Source: Rhodanobacteraceae bacterium
Lineage (GTDB): Bacteria; Pseudomonadota; Gammaproteobacteria; Xanthomonadales; Rhodanobacteraceae
Assembly: GCA_016790075.1 (NCBI GenBank)
Contig: JAEUPP010000006.1
Span: forward strand, 280,087-344,086
Reading direction: 5' to 3'
DNA: 64,000 bases
How positions within the stretch are numbered: position 1 is the stretch's first letter; each line of letters begins with the position of its first letter. Position numbers and translations under genes: made by a program. Shown here piece by piece: positions 18,028 to 25,883 of the stretch. A model generated the notes under the pieces. The model made no database searches. It was not told the origin of the DNA and saw only the letters and a list, made by a program, of their open reading frames with translations.

Positions 18028-18618
18028 GGCTACATACCGGCGCGTTGCTACCTACATGTGTGCAACGCCGTGCCGTACGCAGTTTGACACTTCGTGCAGA
18101 ACTGGGTGTGATGTGGCAGCGGTTTGTCAAGGGGCGAGCCCTTCCTGGTTCGTTTGGATAGAACCCGTTGCCGCGATTGTTCGTGAAAACTGGTCGGTTT
18201 GGGTGCGGTGGTTGGATTCAAAGCGCTTAGGCTGCAGCGGCCAAAATCGACAATTACAGATTGGAACCTCGCTTCGTCATGCGGCTCGCTGTTGCCTGGC
18301 CGCAGCGCACTTGTGTCGGTCAGCTTGCCGAGAGACTTGCCTGCTGGCGTGGGCTGGATGCTGACCGGGTTCCGGTCGCATGCCCGTCTCACCAAAATAC
18401 CGCGCACTGCTATTTGGTTTTCAACTACAGCAAATTCCGCATCTGCCACACTTTGTTCCTGCCGCTTCTGTTTAATCCGGCTGCTGGTGTGATTCCGGTC
18501 CTGGCAAATTCGCAACTACGCTTGCGTAAATGCACAATGCTGGAGCCAGTGCGAGACTTTCCTGCCGTTTCGCGTTTACTATCACCCGTTTTCATCTGCC
18601 ACTGCCAGCGAGGCCGTT
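18028..18618. other. Gene-poor stretch before the HTH gene
   Basis: About 590 bases without a convincing gene on either strand. Possible frames here lack good starts, known domains and typical codon use. The base composition is less GC-rich than average. Together with the preceding truncated gene it looks like a decaying locus. The last 100 bases should hold the promoter of the HTH gene. Confidence 0.5.
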
Positions 18619-19161
18619 ATGCCCAACATTGCCACTGCATTTAAGGAAGAGATTTCCCGTCTTTGCCGCAAGGAGATGCGCAAGCATTTGGAGCCGTTGC
18701 GCAAGGCGTCCACGGCTTACCGCAAGGAAATCGCGGCGCTCAAGCGCAAGCTGCAGGAGTCCGAGCGCCGCGTCGGCGCGCTGACCAAGCGTGGCGGCAG
18801 GAGCCAGGCCGACACGACCGAGACCTCGCCAGAAAAGCGGACACGCTTCGTGCCCAAAGGTCTGAAATCGTTGCGTGTTCGTCTTGGCTTGTCGGCGGTA
18901 GAGCTGGCTGGTTTGCTCGGGGTGACAGGGCAGTCGATCTATAACTGGGAACAAAAGAAGTCCACGCCGCGAGCAGCGCAGCTTGCGCAGCTCGCCGAGT
19001 TGCGCGAGCTTGGCAAGAAAGAAGTGCGCGCCAAGCTTGACGCAGCTGCCGGCGAGAAGCCTGCGCGCGGCCGCAAGGCGCGTCAGGCCGTTGTAGCGGA
19101 CAAGCCAGTGCGCGCGCGCCGCAAACGTCGCGCGCAACCGGTGGCAGACGCCGCCCAGTAG
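18619..19161 (+). CDS. Coiled-coil HTH (XRE-like) DNA-binding protein with basic tail
   Basis: 180 residues in three parts. Residues 1-55 are a charged helical region likely to form a coiled coil (KEIAALKRKLQESERRVGAL). The middle (about 78-130) is a Cro/C1-type HTH: LKSLRVRLGLSAVELAGLLG then VTGQSIYNWEQKKSTP. The C-terminal 50 residues are Ala/Arg/Lys-rich with RG and RAR repeats, as in nucleoid-associated or histone-like tails. The architecture suggests an oligomeric DNA-binding protein, but targets are unknown. It stands alone after a gene-poor stretch. Confidence 0.8.
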   Translation: MPNIATAFKEEISRLCRKEMRKHLEPLRKASTAYRKEIAALKRKLQESERRVGALTKRGGRSQADTTETSPEKRTRFVPKGLKSLRVRLGLSAVELAGLLGVTGQSIYNWEQKKSTPRAAQLAQLAELRELGKKEVRAKLDAAAGEKPARGRKARQAVVADKPVRARRKRRAQPVADAAQ

Positions 19162-19308
19162 GCGGTTGTGCCTGTGGACTGACGCGCCGGACCTCAAGAG
19201 GCCGTGCCGATCTGGTCGCCACGGTGCTGAGTGTGGTGCCGGAGTTAGCTACTGCGGGCGCCAGCTTCGGCGGCGCCCGGCCTGATTCTGTATAGACCTG
19301 TAGGCCGC

Positions 19309-19956
19309 CTAGCTGACGTCGGCATCGCCGCTGTCGTTGTTGGTGCGGGCTGGCGGCATAACCTCGCGTGTAGCGGCTCTGCGTACGGCCTGAACAGCCT
19401 GCGCGGCCGCGCCGGGGTCGGCTGCCTCGGTGCTGGTGCGTAAAGGCCGTACAACGGCGCGCTCGCTCTTGATCAGACGGTCCGCGGTTTTCATGATTCC
19501 GGCGATATCGGCGCGAGGGGGGCGTATCCCCTCAAACTGCGTGAGTAGTTCAGGCAGGGCTGCCACAGCCTGTTCGACCACGGCGACGACCGCCGCGTCC
19601 GGCGTCAGGGACTTGTCGATAACACGGTCGAGCAAGCGCTCAAAGCGCGCATTGAAATCACCTAGCGTTGGAACTCCAACCATGCGGCTGCTGCCTTTGA
19701 GGGTATGAAACGAGCGCCGCAGCGGCATTACCCGGCTGAGGTTGCCCGGCGCAGCCTTCCACAACATCAGGTTGCGACGCAGATTGCCGATCTCGGACTT
19801 GACCTCGGCGATGAACACCCCGCGCAGATCGTCGTCGACCTCGTTGCCGCCACCGGGGGTTTGGTCTGAGATCGAGGGACGCGACCGCCCGCGCCCTAGC
19901 CAGATGCCAAGGCCGACCAGAATGACCGCGACTGCGGCGAACAACAGGTAAATCAT
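19309..19956 (-). CDS. Membrane-anchored HPt (histidine phosphotransfer) protein
   Basis: 215 residues. An N-terminal membrane segment (2-20) is followed by a basic linker and a helical HPt-like domain (about 40-135). The phosphoacceptor motif is RRSFHTLKGSSRMVGV with His84, very like the HPt domains of ChpA/CheA-type chemotaxis kinases. The C-terminal third is Ala/Arg-rich and probably disordered. No kinase, receiver or CheW-like gene lies nearby. It probably relays phosphate between a kinase and a response regulator encoded elsewhere, or scaffolds them at the inner membrane. It is divergent from the tyrosinase-associated gene. Confidence 0.78.
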   Translation of the reverse strand: MIYLLFAAVAVILVGLGIWLGRGRSRPSISDQTPGGGNEVDDDLRGVFIAEVKSEIGNLRRNLMLWKAAPGNLSRVMPLRRSFHTLKGSSRMVGVPTLGDFNARFERLLDRVIDKSLTPDAAVVAVVEQAVAALPELLTQFEGIRPPRADIAGIMKTADRLIKSERAVVRPLRTSTEAADPGAAAQAVQAVRRAATREVMPPARTNNDSGDADVS

Positions 19957-20132
19957 GAAGCCCGCCTCCCGACGGCACTACCCCGGGGACGTTTTACCGG
20001 TGCGCGCAGGCGCTTGTAAACGCATCAGGGATCTTTTGTACCAAGCTTGCGGTCGCAGACCGCGGTGGCTAATGCTGCCGCTTGGGCGATATCGGCGGGC
20101 TCTTCCGCCGCGGCGATGGGGGAGGACCTGCC

Positions 20133-20660
20133 ATGACCTTGGTCGAGTACCGGTCGTTATCGCGTTTTGCACTGGGGCTGGGCATGCTGATTGCCACCCC
20201 GCTGGCTGCGCAGGAGTCCGCCATGTCACAAGCCGGACCCGTCGCCGAGGTCGTGGCGGTTGCATCTACGGCTACGTGGTTGCTCCGTTGTGCCGTGGCG
20301 GTGCCATTGGTGCCGGCGGCGGGGAACAGGGGGCTGCGCCAGCGTCTGGATGCCCTCGCACCGGGGCGCGAAGTCCATCTGATCCTGGATCGCCTGCGTG
20401 TCGACGTGGACCCGGGGGCATTGTATCGGGTGGAACTCACCGGCACGGCGAAGTCTGCTCCGGTGGTTGCCGTCGGCAGCTTTGCGGTGTTCGGGGTTTC
20501 GCACCGGGAAGGTGCAACCGCGCAGCGTAGCTTTGTGGTTACCAGCGCGCTGCGCCAGCTTGTCGATAGCGGCGGCATCATTGTGCGCTTCGTGCCTGAT
20601 GTCGCAGCTGCTGCCGACGCGCGGGTGAGCGTCGGCAAGATTTCTCTCGTCGAACAGTGA
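20133..20660 (+). CDS. Secreted protein resembling the C-terminal domain of the adjacent tyrosinase
   Basis: 175 residues with a signal peptide (about 1-27, ending PLAAQ) and GGAGG seven bases before the ATG at 20133. I do not know a named family. Residues 82-175 line up with the last ~115 residues of the tyrosinase encoded next to it. Paired segments are LILDRLRVDVDPGALYRVEL with LVLSKLEAQVQPEVLYHVYL, SFVVTSALRQL with SFDVTDLLRRL, and the endings VSVGKISLVEQ and AVVGTIELQMQ. The tyrosinase C-terminal domain is a shield over the copper site in many family members. This protein may therefore be a partner or chaperone. It lies 102 bases upstream on the same strand. Confidence 0.75.
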   Translation: MTLVEYRSLSRFALGLGMLIATPLAAQESAMSQAGPVAEVVAVASTATWLLRCAVAVPLVPAAGNRGLRQRLDALAPGREVHLILDRLRVDVDPGALYRVELTGTAKSAPVVAVGSFAVFGVSHREGATAQRSFVVTSALRQLVDSGGIIVRFVPDVAAAADARVSVGKISLVEQ

Positions 20661-20762
20661 ACGGCGACGAGCCATATTTCGTGCGTTGAAGTTGGTTTTG
20701 TGTGGGTGTATACCTGTGGCGTTTTTCATTGTCCAACCGATGCCGCCATAGGGGAGAACGCC

Positions 20763-22250
20763 ATGACCAGTATTTCCCGCCGCGATTTCGTTCGCGGCGC
20801 CGCTGCCGTTCCGCTTTCGTTCTGGTTGCTCAAGTACGCTGGTGCGCAGGAGCCGCGTGTGCGTTACGACGCGCGCAGTCCCAAGGGCCAGGAAATGCTC
20901 AAGATCTACGCTGGCGCCGTAAAGAGCATGCAGGCGCTCGCGGCCACCGACCCGAGCAACTGGACCTTCCAGTGGTATACACATTTCGTCAAGGGATCGA
21001 CAACCAAGAGCGCCGAGATAAGCCGCATCTTTGGCCCCGCGCCCAGCCCCCACAAGGATCTCGCGCTGGCGATGTGGAACACCTGCCAGGCGCATAGCGG
21101 TCAGAACGAGAACCTGTTCCTGCCCTGGCACCGCATGTTCGTGCTGGCGTTCGAGAACATTGTCCGCGCGGTAAGCCAGCGCAATGACTTCACCTTGCCG
21201 TACTGGAACTATTCGGTCAGCGGCCCTACGCATGGCGTGCTGCCGGATCAATTCAGAATGAAGGATGATCCAGTTTTTGGTCCACTTTACGTGGCCGAGC
21301 GCAATTCTTTGGCCAACGCAGGCAAGCCCATTGATCAGGGGCAGCCGAACAACCCGCTGGGTCTGCAGGCACTGAACCAGCCACAGTATTCCCCCAGTGG
21401 CGCGCTGCAGGGCTTTTGCCTTGCACTGGACTCCGGCCTGCACGGCAACGTACACGTGCTGACCGGCAATACTCAGAACATGGGGGCAGTGCCTTGGGCC
21501 GCCCGCGACCCCATCTTCTGGCTGCACCACTGCAATATCGACCGGCTCTGGGCGAGCTGGAACGCGAACGGAGGCGTGAACCCGAAGGCGCCGTGGAATG
21601 ACGACACATTCGTGTTCGCTGATCCCAAGGGCAATCGCGTCGTCGCCAAGGTGTCAGACTATTTCAACATCCGTGCACTGGGTTATTCCTACGACCGGCT
21701 GGAGCCCAAGCCCAGCCGGTCTCCGTTTGCACTCGCCGCTGCGTCCGCCTCGTCGCGCAAGCCGCAGCGCACTGCGCGCGTCAGCGTCGACGGCGGTGTA
21801 GCGCTGGGGGCTGCGCCGGTACGGGTACAGCTGGACACGGCGGGCATGCAGGAGTCCGCGCCGCCGCTGTCCCAGACTTTGCAGTTGGCCGCCAAGGAAC
21901 AGCGCGCGTTTCTGGTGCTGAGCAAGCTTGAGGCGCAAGTGCAGCCCGAAGTGCTCTATCACGTATACCTGGAATTGCCGGAGGGCACGACGCCCGAAAA
22001 AGGTGTCGACTACTACGTCGGCACGCTGACCTTTTTCGACGCGCTCAAGCTCGATCATGGCGATGCTGAACACAGCGCTCACACCGGCGGCGAGGACAAG
22101 TTCTACAGCTTCGACGTGACCGATCTCCTGCGCCGGCTCCGGGTGAGCAAAGTTCTTGGCGAGCGGCCATCAGTGACGATAGCGCCGGTTGGTGAGCCCG
22201 CCAGCGCGGCCAAAGCCGTGGTCGGGACGATAGAGCTGCAGATGCAGTAA
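20763..22250 (+). CDS. Tat-exported tyrosinase / polyphenol oxidase family protein
   Basis: 495 residues. The N terminus SRRDFVRGAAAVPLSFWLL is a twin-arginine signal, so the protein is exported folded, as expected for a copper enzyme. Copper-A ligands are probably His74, His111 and His123 (FLPWHRMFVLAFE). Copper-B ligands are His227 and His231 (LHGNVH) plus one of His255/His256 in DPIFWLHHCNIDRLW. These enzymes oxidise phenols or catechols to quinones. The C-terminal domain (about 380-495) includes FYSFDV, like the KFDV region of plant polyphenol oxidases that covers the active site. GGGGAG precedes the ATG. Substrate is unknown; hydroxylase versus catechol oxidase activity cannot be decided here. 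Confidence 0.9.
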   Translation: MTSISRRDFVRGAAAVPLSFWLLKYAGAQEPRVRYDARSPKGQEMLKIYAGAVKSMQALAATDPSNWTFQWYTHFVKGSTTKSAEISRIFGPAPSPHKDLALAMWNTCQAHSGQNENLFLPWHRMFVLAFENIVRAVSQRNDFTLPYWNYSVSGPTHGVLPDQFRMKDDPVFGPLYVAERNSLANAGKPIDQGQPNNPLGLQALNQPQYSPSGALQGFCLALDSGLHGNVHVLTGNTQNMGAVPWAARDPIFWLHHCNIDRLWASWNANGGVNPKAPWNDDTFVFADPKGNRVVAKVSDYFNIRALGYSYDRLEPKPSRSPFALAAASASSRKPQRTARVSVDGGVALGAAPVRVQLDTAGMQESAPPLSQTLQLAAKEQRAFLVLSKLEAQVQPEVLYHVYLELPEGTTPEKGVDYYVGTLTFFDALKLDHGDAEHSAHTGGEDKFYSFDVTDLLRRLRVSKVLGERPSVTIAPVGEPASAAKAVVGTIELQMQ

Positions 22251-22268
22251 TCGTATCCTGGCCTTTAG

Positions 22269-22298
22269 AGCCGGGTTCCGCACTGGCGGAACCCGGCT
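22269..22298. terminator. Inverted repeat between convergent genes
   Basis: A perfect 13-bp stem (AGCCGGGTTCCGC / GCGGAACCCGGCT) with loop ACTG lies between the tyrosinase and the Yip1 gene, which converge. There is no clear T run on either side, so it is a plausible bidirectional transcription stop but not a textbook one. Confidence 0.6.
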
Positions 22299-22305
22299 TG
22301 GGTGC

Positions 22306-22890
22306 TTAGCTGACAGCCATGGTGCTGATCGCGGCGCCTATCATGATTGCGCTGATGATGAAGCCGGTAACGAAGCTCAGCACAATGGCGATGACCAGAA
22401 CGACCGCGAAATATCCACCGGTTTTTTCCGGTGGAGACTTCATGGTGCAGGGCAGGGCCAGATAGAGCTGGACCAGCGAATAGATACTGCCTGCCAGCGC
22501 GATGATCCAGCCAAGGAAAGGAATCAGCAGAAACACGCCGGCGACCCAGCTCGCGGTCGAGGCATAGACGACGGTCTTGTGCGCCTGGATGGTGCTCTTT
22601 TGCGCACCAAACGTCGGAGCGAGCGCGTCGACGATCAGCGCCAATGCAAAGGTCAGGCCTATGGCTATGGCGTATTGCAGGATCATGACGACAAACAATA
22701 TGCCTATGCTGCCCGGAGCGAATACCACGCTGCCGAGGAACCCGAACACGGCCGGAATCGCCGCCAGTATCATGGCGTAGCCCGTATAAAGCGTGGCGAC
22801 ATCGGTGTGTTCCTGCGCAATCACCGGCCACTCCGTCTTCGGCGAGAGCAGCACGTTCTTTACGCGTTCGATAAGTTTGTTGATGTCCAT
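22306..22890 (-). CDS. Yip1-family membrane protein
   Basis: 194 residues with five to six membrane segments, starting MDINKLIERVKNVLLSPKTE and EWPVIAQE, the usual N terminus of bacterial Yip1-domain proteins, including the short acidic region before the first membrane segment. Bacterial members have no assigned function. AGGAGAGCT precedes the ATG at 22890. It is divergent from the zinc-finger gene. Confidence 0.85.
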   Translation of the reverse strand: MDINKLIERVKNVLLSPKTEWPVIAQEHTDVATLYTGYAMILAAIPAVFGFLGSVVFAPGSIGILFVVMILQYAIAIGLTFALALIVDALAPTFGAQKSTIQAHKTVVYASTASWVAGVFLLIPFLGWIIALAGSIYSLVQLYLALPCTMKSPPEKTGGYFAVVLVIAIVLSFVTGFIISAIMIGAAISTMAVS

Positions 22891-22999
22891 AGCTCTCCTA
22901 TCCCCAGTCGATGGTGGCTCAGGGCGCGGCCACCGGCGCAAACAGGGCGATTCTAGCCCTGCCGGCCGCAAGCGTGTGGCGGATTGGTTGCACCCCACT

Positions 23000-23038
23000 T
23001 GTGATCGGTCACCGGCACAAAGCGTGCATCCGATCACA
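23000..23038. promoter_or_regulatory. Inverted repeat upstream of the zinc-finger gene
   Basis: Two 9-bp half-sites, TGTGATCGG (23000-23008) and CCGATCACA (23030-23038), are separated by 21 bases. They lie 50 to 88 bases before the ATG at 23088 and also upstream of the divergent Yip1 gene. This may be an operator or an RNA hairpin; the spacing is too long for a normal CRP/Clp site. Confidence 0.35.
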
Positions 23039-23087
23039 GGATGTGAGCTGCTAAACTCGTGCGCTTTCGCGAATTCCGGAATATCTC

Positions 23088-23297
23088 ATGGCCAGACCCA
23101 ACCCTGCGGTGGCGAAGACGATTCCCGCCAATGCCGAGAGTCGTTACGAAGTGACACTGGCGGACATCCCGCTCTCCTGTCCTATGCCGGGCATGAGCCT
23201 TTGGAACTCCCACCCCAAGGTTTATCTGCCCATCGAAGACGAAGGTGGTGAATCGGTTTGTGCCTATTGCGGGGCACACTACGTGCTCAAGCGCTGA
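23088..23297 (+). CDS. Zinc-finger domain protein (CHCC type, NDUFS6-like)
   Basis: 69 residues. The CHCC zinc-ligand set is seen as SCPMP, NSHPKVYLPI and VCAYCGAHY. This small family is conserved next to LPS glycosyltransferase genes in many Proteobacteria and is homologous to the NDUFS6 accessory subunit of mitochondrial complex I. In bacteria its role is not established. It directly precedes the GT4 gene. Confidence 0.85.
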   Translation: MARPNPAVAKTIPANAESRYEVTLADIPLSCPMPGMSLWNSHPKVYLPIEDEGGESVCAYCGAHYVLKR

Positions 23298-23307
23298 ACG
23301 GTTGTTT

Positions 23308-24453
23308 GTGCAGGGGCGTAGGCTCACGGTGGTGCAACTTGTCCCGGCCCTGGATACGGGTGGGGTAGAGCGTTCCACGCTCGAAGTCGGAGCCGCTCTG
23401 GCTGCCGCTGGGCATCGTTCCGTTGTGGTCTCCGGTGGCGGCCGTCTGGTGCCCCGTCTGCTGGCTGAGGGCAGCGAGCATGTCCAGCGTTCGATAGGCG
23501 CGAAGTCGCTGCTCACGCTGCGTCATGTCGCCGGGCTGCGCAGCCTGTTCCATGATCTCAAGCCCGATATCGTGCATGCCCGTTCGCGACTGCCGGCATG
23601 GCTTGCCCACTTCGCCCTGAAGAGCGGCCCTCCGACGACCCACTTCGTGACCACGGCGCATGGGCTCAATACCCCCGGGCGCTACAGCGCGATCATGACG
23701 CGTGGCGAACGTGTCATTGCCGTGTCGCACACGGTACGCGACTACCTGATCAGTCATTACGAGATCGATCCAGAGCGCATAGTCGTGATTCCGCGCGGCA
23801 TTGATCTCGACGAGTTCCCGTACGGCCATCGCCCTGACGACGAATGGCTACGTGGGTTCTACGCTGACTATCCGCGCCTGCGTGGCGCACCGTTGCTGAC
23901 CCTCCCGGGCCGGGGAACGCGGATCAAGGGCCATGCCGACGCGATCGAACTCATTGCTGCGCTGAAGACGCGCGGCATTGCGACGCGGTTGCTGCTGCTG
24001 GGTGTAGTTGAGGCCAGCCGCGGCAGTTATGTCGCGGAACTGCAGCGTCTTGCGGATGAGCGCGGCGTCGCCGACGACGTGGTCTTTGCCGCGCCACGCT
24101 CGGACGTGCGCGATGTATATGCAGCCAGCGCACTCGTGCTTCAGCTGTCAAACAAACCGGAAGCATTTGGGCGCACGGTAATCGAGGCGCTCGCGCTTTG
24201 CCGGCCCGTACTCGGCTACGCGCACGGCGGTGTCGGCGAGTTGCTGACCGAGCTCTACCCCGCCGGGCGTGTGCCTTTCGAGGATTTTGGTCGTCTCGTC
24301 GAACGTGCGGCGGAACTGCTGCGCCTGGCGCCGGCGATTCCGCCGCTGCGCCGCTATCAGCTTGCCGACATGCAGCGCGCGACGCTCGCGTTGTACAGCG
24401 CCCTCGTCAATAACGACGAAAGCAGCCTGCGCTCAACCTATGCCATGAGTTGA
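23308..24453 (+). CDS. Glycosyltransferase family 4 (LPS core type)
   Basis: About 381 residues. The N terminus VVQLVPALDTGGVERSTLEV is the classic GT4 start for sugar-nucleotide GTs, and the C-terminal PEAFGRTVIEALALCRPVLG motif contains the EX7E acidic pair. It likely adds a sugar to the lipid A-core acceptor in the cytoplasm. The start is uncertain: GTG at 23308 or TTG at 23302 both lie just after the stop of the zinc-finger gene. It is followed by the O-antigen ligase-like and GT2 genes, so this looks like a core oligosaccharide cluster. Confidence 0.85.
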   Translation: MQGRRLTVVQLVPALDTGGVERSTLEVGAALAAAGHRSVVVSGGGRLVPRLLAEGSEHVQRSIGAKSLLTLRHVAGLRSLFHDLKPDIVHARSRLPAWLAHFALKSGPPTTHFVTTAHGLNTPGRYSAIMTRGERVIAVSHTVRDYLISHYEIDPERIVVIPRGIDLDEFPYGHRPDDEWLRGFYADYPRLRGAPLLTLPGRGTRIKGHADAIELIAALKTRGIATRLLLLGVVEASRGSYVAELQRLADERGVADDVVFAAPRSDVRDVYAASALVLQLSNKPEAFGRTVIEALALCRPVLGYAHGGVGELLTELYPAGRVPFEDFGRLVERAAELLRLAPAIPPLRRYQLADMQRATLALYSALVNNDESSLRSTYAMS

Positions 24454-24620
24454 CCGCGGTGTGCCGGATGTGGCCGAGTAGTGCGGTGTGCGTAGGACTC
24501 ATGCACGACCGCGCCGTGGCTGCGCTAGCCCTTGGCCAGTAGCAAAGGCAAGCAGCTCGGTGTATTGGCTGTGTGGCCAGCACTGGGGCTGACCTTTCCC
24601 ACGGTATCATCGCGCCCCGC

Positions 24621-25883
24621 ATGAGTATCCTGTTGCTGCGCGAGCGAATCGCGACTGTACTTCCCTCCGCGCTGCTGCCGCTTCTGGCTGCCGCGTTGTT
24701 GTTGCCGTTCGGCCGTGCGGCTGAATTCGGCGTGCTGCTCTGTTTCATCGCCGGTAGTCTGGGCTTCCTGCGCGGAACCCTGGCATGGCCGGTGTGCGCC
24801 GATGTGCGCCTATTTGTCTTGCTCTGGCTTTGCTACACCGCGGCTGCGGCATTATCAGCCTTCGATGCGGTAAATCCCTCCAAGAGCTGGGGCACGGTGC
24901 TGGCTGCACTGCGGTTTTTGCCGCTGGGCATCTACGCACTCTGCGCCGTATCGGCCCCGCGCAGCCAGCAGCGGCTACGCGACGGGGTGGGCGCAATCGT
25001 GGCGATCTGGCTGCTCGATGCCTGGGTGCAGGCCTTGACTGGCTGGAGCCTGGGAGGAGCGCCCGAGGCGGAGCGTCTGAGCGGCCTGTTCGGTGCCGAC
25101 AACCTCAAGCTGGGCCCCGTGCTGGCGACCTTGTCACCCTTCCTGCTGCTCGCTGTGCGGGAGCGCTGGGGGCGCCGTGGTCTCGCGCTCGCATTCGCCT
25201 TCGTGTTTTTGCCGGTGCTGCTGGCGGGGTCCCGCGCGAGCTGGTTTGCACTTGCGCTCGTTGCGCTGGTGTTGCTCTGGCGCGAAATCCGCAAGCCACT
25301 GCGTTTCGCGGCGGCGCTTGGTGTGCTGGGGCTTGTGATTGCTGCTGCCGTAGCTGCCGCCTGGAGCAGCTCTGACGCATTCCAGGCGCGGATGCAGCGT
25401 ACTTTGCAGGCCCTTGAGGGCACGCCCGGTGAACTTGATTTCGCGCTCGCCGGGCGTGCTCAGATCTGGCAAACGGCTACGGCAATGATTGCGGCGCATC
25501 CGCTCAACGGCGTTGGTGTGCGCGGGTTTCGTTATGCCTACGCGGACTATGCGCTGCCCGGCGATACCTTTGTACAGCGCGACGGTACTGGTGCTGCGCA
25601 CGCCCACCAATGGGTGCTGGAAGTGCTCAGTGAAACCGGGATGCTCGGTCTGGCGCTTTGGCTTGCCGGCATTGCTGCCGCGATACGCGCCTGGCGGCGT
25701 GCCAATGTGGTGCAGCGTAACGCCGCGTTGGCGCCGGGTCTCGCTCTCGTTGCGATGGCATTTCCGTTGAACACGCATCTTGCGTTTTATTCGGCCTGGT
25801 GGGGGTTGCTGTTCTGGTGGCTGATCGCGCTGTATTGCGCAGCGCTGGCGATCAAGAGTCCTGCGGAGATGTCCGATGCGTGA
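24621..25883 (+). CDS. O-antigen ligase-like membrane protein (WaaL family)
   Basis: 420 residues with about twelve membrane segments and a large periplasmic loop (about 275-345) containing AGRAQIWQTATAMIAAHPLN and GVGVRGFRYAYADYALPGD. This loop, with AHAHQWVLEVLSETG, matches Wzy_C/O-antigen ligase proteins, which transfer O-antigen to lipid A-core on the periplasmic side. No O-antigen polymerase or flippase lies nearby, so the substrate is open. The ATG at 24621 was chosen because the membrane segments start soon after. It overlaps the next gene by 8 bases. Confidence 0.82.
   Translation: MSILLLRERIATVLPSALLPLLAAALLLPFGRAAEFGVLLCFIAGSLGFLRGTLAWPVCADVRLFVLLWLCYTAAAALSAFDAVNPSKSWGTVLAALRFLPLGIYALCAVSAPRSQQRLRDGVGAIVAIWLLDAWVQALTGWSLGGAPEAERLSGLFGADNLKLGPVLATLSPFLLLAVRERWGRRGLALAFAFVFLPVLLAGSRASWFALALVALVLLWREIRKPLRFAAALGVLGLVIAAAVAAAWSSSDAFQARMQRTLQALEGTPGELDFALAGRAQIWQTATAMIAAHPLNGVGVRGFRYAYADYALPGDTFVQRDGTGAAHAHQWVLEVLSETGMLGLALWLAGIAAAIRAWRRANVVQRNAALAPGLALVAMAFPLNTHLAFYSAWWGLLFWWLIALYCAALAIKSPAEMSDA

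Noticed and set aside
18048-18515. Minus-strand frame of 155 codons in the gene-poor stretch
   Set aside because: No signal, domain, ribosome site or family resemblance; composition looks like random translation.
23000-23038. CRP/Clp binding site (TGTGA ... TCACA)
   Set aside because: The half-sites are much farther apart than the TGTGA-N6-TCACA spacing needed.
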